The translations under genes were made by a program, and so were the position numbers. From Acanthosepion pharaonis (lineage: Eukaryota; Mollusca; Cephalopoda; Sepiida; Sepiidae), in assembly GCA_903632075.3 (NCBI GenBank), contig CAHIKZ030001779.1, forward strand, positions 3,807,501-3,871,500: a stretch of DNA of 64,000 bases. The letters run 5' to 3'. Below are positions 56,474-64,000 of this stretch, piece by piece; the first letter of the stretch is position 1; each line of letters begins with the position of its first letter. The notes under the pieces were generated by a model that was not told where the DNA came from, searched no databases, and saw nothing but the letters and a program-made list of their open reading frames with translations.

Positions 56474-57014
56474 GTATATTTTGGCAGATTGTTTTCATTA
56501 AGATAATAATTTAATTGATGTCTTGCAATCAGAGGCTGCCCAATTACTACCTTTTTCTCTCTCTTACCTGAACCATCCAAAACCTAGATTTGATGTCTTT
56601 TATGATTAATTTCATCATTAGAGAAAAGGACAAAAGCACTTAGCTACTGAGGAGTACATTCTTATTTTCTGACATTATCAACAGTGAGAAATGATCTTAC
56701 TAGTCTGTACAAAGACAGACTGTTAGTCAATGAGAAGGACATCAGCGAGTGCATGTGATAAGGAATCAAGTTCTCTTGAAATAATATTACTTTATATAAT
56801 CCTATTCTCATAAGACCTGCTGAACTTACTCAATTATACAATGACAGATTTGATATTGATACCATCCTTCCCAAGAAACATCCTGAGTGAAAACACTTCT
56901 TACAATGCATAAAACTAGTTGACACTTTTGCCTGCACAGATTCAATTCAGATAAAAAAATAAGCCAAATTCACTGATTATTAAATTGTCAAGTAATAATT
57001 GTTAAGACACAAAT
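56474..57014. other. AT-rich sequence, nothing recognised
   Basis: No supported feature. Confidence 0.5.
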
Positions 57015-57142
57015 TTGTTTGAAATAGAAGTTCACCTGACAATTTCTTGTTTGAAAAAGAAGATCATCTGACAATTTCTTATTTGAAAAAGAAGATCATC
57101 TGACAATTTCTTGTTTGAAAAAGAAGATCATCTGACAATTTA
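57015..57142. repeat. 32-bp tandem repeat, ~4 copies
   Basis: CTGACAATTTCTTGTTTGAA recurs with starts at 57,036, 57,068, 57,100 and 57,132, exactly 32 bp apart. The inner copies are nearly identical; the outermost are diverged. Confidence 0.95.
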
Positions 57143-57659
57143 TTAATATATCACTACCCAAACAAAACAATTTAAAAATTATGTTCTACTTGAAAACTAA
57201 TTTAGTAGCTTAGTATTTCCTGTAAAAATATTCTATTTGGAATTATTGGAACAAAAGGAACACTTTAAAATTATTAAATTCACTGAGTAATTTTATTTGC
57301 TTCAATAAAAAATTTTGTCTTCATGTAGGTTATTCATACCTTATATATTCATCTCTGTATGATTGTTTTAAAAATATTTTCAATCATGCACAATTGTATG
57401 AGTCTGAGAGTGAATGGGTAAGTACACAAATCACAAAACAAAAATCATTAAATGTTTAAACTAGAAAAACAAAAGTCTGACTATATGGCATGTTTCAGTT
57501 AATTTCTTGTCTGTAAGTTTTTGTGATATTGTGAAGGAACTTGATCTTTTCTGAATGTCCAAGCAATATAGGTTATGAGTGGAAGAGACAAAACATGCCT
57601 TTAGAATTCACTTGTAGAATCAGATTCCTACATTTTTTTAAATCTTAAATTTTGTGCAA

Positions 57660-58390
57660 GTTAAACACATAGAGGCTCCCAGCCAAATATAACAACTGAT
57701 GTATTTTGATTGGTTGTAAAATATTAATTAGGTAGCATCAACTACGTCCGAAGTTGACGCCATAAAATGTAAACATGTTTACGAGCCTCCCCACGTGACC
57801 AAGAGAACTAATAAAAACGAAACTTCAACGCGACTTGGTCAGTGGGCACTTAAAATATTGAAACCAATTCACTTGACTTCATTGGAAATCAACACAGCAA
57901 AGGAGACGAACTTTATCTTCAATACAACAACAAACTTTGTCAACCATCTCCAGGCTTAACGCTCACTCCCACAAAATATTCCATTCCACAAGAATCTTTG
58001 GTTAATTAGCGATAACAATCAGTGAGTCAAGAACAATACTTTTTTTCTATTTAATACACAAAAAAAAATCTGTTTAATTTTCCTATAAAAACAAATATAG
58101 CTAACTAAACCTTGCCATTTTCACACATACAGTACAGTAGCTCAAATTCTTTCAGTAACACACACACACCAAAGAACTCTATTGTGTTTATCAACTTTTG
58201 TACTATATATTATGTATTTGTTGTGTTTATAAAAAAATATTTATTGTTGAACAAATTCACATTTTCTTCTACTTGATTATTTCTCTTGTTGTTGTCTTTG
58301 TTACATTTGATATTGTAAAAATTGTAGAGGGTCAGTTTTTATTTCTATTTATAACCAATACAAATTGGCTGACCCACTATACACTAACTT
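57660..58390 (+). other. LTR-like sequence, ends uncertain
   Basis: CTCCCAGCC near the left, a CCAAT-type box (TTGATTGGTTG), a GC-richer promoter-like part with AATAAAAA (about 57,810) and an AT-rich right part ending TTGGCTGACCCACTATACA. The arrangement is like that of the LTRs at 25 and 52 kb. No TG...CA ends or target duplication were found. Confidence 0.3.
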
Positions 58391-58643
58391 AAAAGCTATG
58401 AAATGAAAAATGAGATTGAAAGGACATTAATGGAGATTTTAAATGTTTTCCTTTTACCAAGTAAAAATAGCTCTTCAGAATGGAAATTTTAATAAATAAG
58501 GATATCAGGTAATTTTCCAAAATGTCACTCATATGGTCACTCATAAATTTCATTTCTCAAGAGGCACTAAAATGGTTTATGAAGAAAAGTTAAATTTTAT
58601 GCAAGGTAAATCACATCCAACTACTGCCTTTTTATTAATTGTT

Positions 58644-58692
58644 CTATCTCTCTATCTCTCTTTCTCTCTCTCTCTCTCTCTCTGTATATGTA

Positions 58693-58750
<58 letters not shown>
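58644..58750. repeat. (CT)n-(TA)n microsatellite
   Basis: CT units followed by about 27 TA units. Confidence 0.95.
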
Positions 58751-58753
<3 letters not shown>

Positions 58754-59532
58754 CCAATAGTAACTAAGCAAATTTAGGTCAGGGTCAATCAGCAACAAGT
58801 CATCAGGTATTCATTCACTAAAGTATGTGCCCTATTTTTACAGGTAAAAGAATTTGTTTTATTTTGCATGTGTTACTATCCCCACTTTAATAAATCAACA
58901 AAGAGTGAAACATTTATTTTTTTTAATTTACATAAATGCATCTGAAGTCAAAATTAGTAAAATTACAATTCCATCATTGCACTTAAAGTGAGTGTGTCAG
59001 TGTCAAATCCTGTTGCTTGGGGTATCCAAAAAGATAAGTACCAAGGGAAGTGAGTAATTTCTGGAAACCTGTATTAAACTCAACCTTGCCTCACATCCTG
59101 GGATGAAGCCTCATTCTTGGAAGCTATTGTAAATTTGTATACCTTTGACCACTTAACAAAGGGTAAAAATGAGCTTTTCTATTACAAAAAATGTATCCAT
59201 CTAATAATGACAATTCATGAAAAGTCTATTAACATTGTGAATTATTCCAACCAAGCAAAATCAATCATATACATAAGTTGATTCTCTATCAAACATCATT
59301 TTAGAGTGGGGAGTAGAGTGAACACTACAAAGAAAAAGGATATTGATACAAATTGATAAAGTATTTTAGTCAGCTATAATGAGAGCTCTTGATTTTTTTT
59401 TTTGTTTTAATTCCAATACAAATTTTCTTGTCTTACACATAAACTTCATTTATTTGATTGTGGATTATAATAAAGATAATATAAAGTGTAAAAATTTCAG
59501 ATAGAATATATCTGTAAAAGGACAATATGATT
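58751..59532. other. AT-rich sequence, nothing recognised
   Basis: No supported feature. Confidence 0.5.
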
Positions 59533-59872
59533 AAAAACAAAAGGAAAACTTATCTTAGCCAACACGTTTTATTCTCTGAGGGACTTTATCAAGGCAAATG
59601 TAAGGATTTTATTTTGTAACAAAAAATACTTACTTTCATTTATTAGACATTGAATTGTGTCACTTCATGCCCTCAATAATTGGTCTGACTTTTCAGCTAA
59701 CCTAATCAATATTTATGAGCGTTCCTAAACGTGAAAATTTTGAAAAACCAATAACATTTTTGCTCCAGTATATAAATGCTTGTTACAAAATAAAATACTT
59801 GCATTTTTCCTTGATAAAGTTCCCTCAGGACAAAACGTGTTGTTTAAGATAAATTTTCCTTTTGTTAAAAAT
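59533..59872. mobile_element. large inverted repeat, arms ~90 bp, spacer ~160 bp
   Basis: The left arm (59,533-59,621) holds AACAC-GTTTTATTCTCTGAGG and TTTATCAAGG. The right arm (59,780-59,872) holds CCTTGATAAAGTTCCCTCAG and AAAACGTGTTG, its reverse complement with scattered changes. The spacer has a promoter-like patch (CCAATAACA, then GTATATAAATG at 59,768). It may be two opposed ends of a retroelement or a foldback element. Confidence 0.8.
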
Positions 59873-62860
59873 GTTATTCATAATGTCAAGTATTTATAAA
59901 ATGAAGCTACTTACAACAAAACTTATTTGCAAATTCTTTTGGTATGTAACTTTAAATTTCAATAATGAGAAATATTTACATAATTTGATATATGAAATGA
60001 CATTCTTTTATATTGATTTTATAGGTTTCCTTTTTCTGAGTGGTATCTAACTTCCTAGCAATCATTTTATCATGGACATTATAGGCAGCTGTAATAATAG
60101 ATAACTTTTCTTTCTTTTTTTATTATAAATGATTCCCCTTTTGAAAAACTGCCAAAAAATAAGATTACTTTGCCTTATTTTGTTCTTACCTGCCAAATTA
60201 ACAAACAGAACAAAATTAAATAAAATCATTTTTTAAAGTGTTCTCTTTCCAGTGGTATTTAGATAGAGGAATCCTTGAAATTAAATTTTCTTCTTTACAC
60301 TTCATTCATCTTTATTCATTATTGGTCATTTTTATTGTATTCAATAACTACAAAGAAAAATTAATTAAACACAATTCAACAGCCTGACTCATAATCTTAA
60401 TGAATTTGTATGATGAACCCATTATTGCTTACTGACCTATTTGGAGGAATGTGGGCATTAATGGTTTATCGGTAGGAACTTATAACTAATGCTAGATATT
60501 TTTATAAACATGTATTTAATACAAGTTTTTTATTATAATTTTTATAAGTAATACCAGATTTAACTGTGAACATTAAAAAAATGTATCAGTGTTTATTAAA
60601 AATAAAATAAAATTCTTCAGCCCCAAATAAAAACATTTTTAATATATTTCTATCTTCATTTAAAAATGAGGTTAGATTATAAAAACACTATGAACATTAA
60701 TTGTAAAGATCTTTCAGAAAATATTTTACTAATTTTACTTAAATTAATTATGCATGAATAAACTACATATTTATATTATCGAAATTAGTTATTTTGTTGG
60801 TTTTGTTTTTAGGATATATTTTAGAATAATTTAAAAACACACTGAATGCTGTGTTTAATTGCTAATTTCAATTTGCTCCAACGATAAAATGGCTATATAA
60901 TAGAGAAGTGAAAAATATTCAAGATTTTTATATGATCAAATACGCTAACTTGTTTGGTTTTCTTATTATTTTTTTTATTAAAGACTTGAGTCATAAATTA
61001 TCTTTTTAGCATTATTTTATCCCAGTAAACTTGCGGAGATAACATTTTTCCATGTTGTCAATGTAGAAATACACACATAATTCAGGGGAGATTACTCTAT
61101 ATCCTATTTTAGCGAATTATTTCCCATAATTTCTATCAGTCAATTTGTCAACATTTACTTAAATTACTAAATAAATTGGTTTTAACTTTTAATCAAACTA
61201 AATAAAGGAATCTTGCGATTAATGCGCATTCGATTAGTGCGCTAAAATTTTTATATACCAAAATTAGATTTGTGTATACATAATATTCGATTAGTACGAT
61301 AAAACATTCTTCAGTTTATTAATGGATATCGGCTCAGAGTGTGAACTCGGGGAGCCGAGTTCGAATTCATTTCGAATTCGTTAGATTTACTTATGCGCAC
61401 AAATAACCTTAGGAAAGGTATGAATCCATCTCTTCTCTCCCAGCTACGAGTTGAATAGCAGGACAGACTGGGTTCTTTAGCATTAGCTGGCAACCAATCT
61501 ACCGCAAAAAGAAATGGCAACCTACTACGACGAAAAATCTGCCTCGTCAGTCATGTATTGAAAGGTATATGATCGCCCAAGCTGTATCACGTATGGCACT
61601 TAAACGTTCATTTTTATCACTACTGTAATTACTTAATAGTTAATACTTGACAGACAAAAAAAATGGTTACCCATTTTCCCTTTTTAAATTTTAGAAAATT
61701 TTTAATTAATTGGTAAGTGTAAAATTTCAATTTTCAACTCGGTTCGTTAGTCAGTTATAAATTTTGTTTTCGTAATATAAGCCGATAAAAATACATATTT
61801 GAATATTTGTCTATTAAATTTTTTTTAATATTTTGATTTTTTCATGTTTATTTTGGAAGGCCTTAAAAAGGAAATTTCTGACTTTTTGTTTAAAAAAAAT
61901 GGACGATTTAATAATTAAATTTTATTTTTAATTACGTACAGAAATTTACATTTATAGAAAAAATATCGAAAAAGATGTATGCATTTACTTTACTTGGACT
62001 TGGAGAGATTATAAAAATTTTCAGGTTAAAAAATACTAATGATTCTCAGTACCATCAACTATGAAGAACAGAATAATACTACGCGCAAACTCTAAATAAG
62101 TTTTTCGTGAAAAAAAAAATCAGATTAATAAACATTTCATTTAGTTTCCATAGCATTTTTGTTATTACCCATATTTTAAAAAGTACGCAAATTAGGAATT
62201 AATTGTGAATGAGACTAAGTAAAATTTGAGGTACAAAAAATTACAATCATCATTTAAGTTACGTTTACCTGAACTCGTAGATTATTGGAAAAGAAAGATA
62301 TAATAAAAATTAAAAACAATGATTTTCGACCGCATTTTTAAAGATCTGAGTAGGGAGGGGGAAGAAAAGATTTTCTGACACCTTATAATTTTTTTTTTTT
62401 TTGTCGACTCCATGTTGACAGCAAATGAAAACATAGCCACTTGTACTTGGCAGTGAATAAGTTCACTTATTCGTTATTTTCGTGTTCTTTCCTAATTTAC
62501 AGTTTTTTGTACTTTCAGTCTATGGCTTAATCGCAAAGTCCTGGGGGAAGACAACGACTTGAATAAAACAATTGAGTAATGGAATTGATAAACACACGTA
62601 CTGTGATGATAATTATGGTGGCGAAAAATGAATTCAAAGAAAATAAGATAAGAATAACTACTAATTTTAAATAATTTGCAGTTTTAAATAAGATAACATA
62701 TCGCCTGTTGTTGTGCTAGATCCGCTTTCAAGTATCAAACTTCCTAAATAAAGTTAGAGTGGCAACAATAATTCAGTTGTGGTAATCCGATTGTTCAATT
62801 AGGCCCGAGGTGTATATGTCAAAATATTGTAATGAGATTGCATCACTTCACTATTTTAGT
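59873..62860. other. AT-rich sequence, nothing recognised
   Basis: Only a short repeated motif, ATTCGATTAGT(G/A)CG, at 61,228 and 61,289. No coding potential. Confidence 0.5.
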
Positions 62861-64000
62861 GTTAGTACACGAAGTTGAAGGAAGAATTCATCATCAGAAC
62901 TGTCGCGGACGCCTTTGGCTGCTCCCTAAACGGGAACGAACAGGACACTTCGACCTTCACCCTTTTTTCATCGTGTTCCCTACACGCAGTGTAATTTAGT
63001 CTCATTTCGTTCTTGAATTGAGCTAATTACTTTTTTTAGTTGCTTTTAGTTTGTGTTACTAACCTAGTCGTAACACACCTCCTATGTATTTTTAGACCTT
63101 CGTTTTTTCGTAGTAAATCTCAACTTATTTTTAGAAAGATTTTTAGTATTTTGCGAGACCTGTGGCTGTTGTTTGTCCCCCTTAATATAATAAAGCGACT
63201 TCTCGCCGAATTCAGTGGGTTTTTTTGTCTGCCAACTGGACGCGAGTTGGATCTTCCTTTCTCTTTTTTCTTCTACCTTTATTCTGGCTTCCAGTGCATT
63301 TTCGCCTCTCAGCATTCTGTCCTTTGCTGCCTGCACGTCGTCCATAACCTATCCCGTACACTACGGTTATAATTAATACGGGAGGTTTCGATACCAGCAG
63401 ATACGCAATGGCAACACCGGACATTCAATATGCCCAACGCCAGTTTCCTGTTACTGACCTGATACCGTTCCTACCCGACACGTCCAGTCCAAAAACCTAC
63501 CAGCCAACCAGCAGCGATCGACTTCCTTCACTTCGACTTGAATAACCTTCCCCATCGGTTAATAACTACGGAAGGTTTCAACACCGACCTCGACCGGCAT
63601 GTACGCAACGCCTGCACATCAACTTCCAACCGTCAACACGACCAGTCCAACCATCGACACGGCCAGTCCGACTACCTTTCTATTACCAGACCAATCTAAC
63701 CCACGGCCTCTGCTTTGTAAATAAACTTAGCATTAATCATACATATCTTCGTTCTGTTGTCCATTTTGTTTCGCCTGTCATATTTCACGTTTTTAACTCA
63801 AAAATGTTAGCGGGCCTCTTGTGACCTCATACCACCGATACGGTTCACTCGGGCCGTCTTTCATATAGCCCCCCCCCTCACTCCAAAGGGGTCCGCTGCA
63901 GAACATTCACCTCACACCGGAAAAAATCGCAGCTTTTAAAAAAGCGAAAATGCGAAATATAATTGATTGATTCGTTTTCTACGGCTTATCAACCTATTGC
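62861..64000. other. GC-richer right end, possibly an LTR or element edge
   Basis: From about 62,880 the composition changes. Two related blocks begin ACGG(G)AGGTTTC and ACGGAAGGTTTC (about 63,378 and 63,567) and look like a diverged ~190-bp duplication. AATAAA at 63,720 is followed by T-rich sequence. The open frames (for example 63,040-63,372) are not recognised. This may be the start of an element that continues outside the window. Confidence 0.3.

Noticed and set aside
59800..59850. A third hammerhead ribozyme
   Set aside because: TTGATAA for CTGATGA and AAAAC for GAAAC, no GTC before a closing stem. At most a relic, reported within the inverted repeat.
63040..63372. Host gene on the plus strand (110-residue frame) at the right end
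   Set aside because: Hydrophobic frame with an equally long antisense frame, no recognisable domain and no splice signals that I can support.
1..64000. CRISPR arrays, bacterial operons, ribosome binding sites
   Set aside because: The DNA is eukaryotic: retroelements, SINE, microsatellites. The regular repeats here are tandem without unique spacers.

Overview
The window is AT-rich eukaryotic DNA made almost wholly of repeats. Microsatellites are frequent: (TA)n, (CA)n, (GT)n, (CT)n. No host protein gene can be supported. Nearly every open frame that means something is a piece of a transposable element, usually broken by stops and frameshifts. The mix of elements points to an invertebrate, most likely a lophotrochozoan, and I would guess a cephalopod mollusc. 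It includes Jockey-, CR1-, RTE- and R2/HERO-like LINEs, Penelope-like elements, Ty3/gypsy elements, a mollusc-type Helitron end and a tRNA-derived SINE. The host assignment is inference from remembered families and was not tested.

Layout. 0-14 kb: LINE fragments of several families on both strands, two kinds of Tc1/mariner remnant, a Penelope-like fragment, a short non-autonomous Helitron, and at 5.78-5.95 kb a tRNA-derived SINE carrying what looks like a complete hammerhead ribozyme. 15.6-20.6 kb: a decayed Ty3/gypsy element whose pol is split by a ~1.4-kb insertion. It is followed by a solo LTR (20,774-21,650, minus strand, 4-bp target duplication). 22-31 kb: AT-rich sequence with a LINE endonuclease piece, two more LTR-like units, and a GC-rich tandem array (26.28-27.63 kb) whose units are full of hairpins. 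31,976-36,977: a structurally complete but mutated Ty3/gypsy element with both LTRs, a tRNA-Ser-type primer binding site, a polypurine tract and a 5-bp target duplication.

37-48 kb: mostly featureless AT-rich sequence with LINE and mariner remnants, a 67-nt near-perfect hairpin and a 460-bp duplicated segment. 48.3-50.9 kb: a degenerate R2/HERO-like LINE. It abuts a second, 5'-truncated gypsy element related to the one at 32-37 kb. That copy was itself interrupted by a solo LTR of the same family as the one at 21 kb. The target duplication (AAGG) is clear and pol is in phase on both sides. 53.3-54.1 kb: a LINE RNase H piece and an inverted-repeat unit with a second, decayed hammerhead-like motif. 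54-64 kb: AT-rich with a 32-bp tandem repeat, a possible LTR, a large inverted repeat and a GC-richer right end.

The item most worth following is the SINE-hammerhead combination at 5,788-5,907. The pol III A and B boxes, the ribozyme core, the GUC cleavage triplet and the (TA)n tail lie in order on one strand, so the transcript could cut off its own tail.
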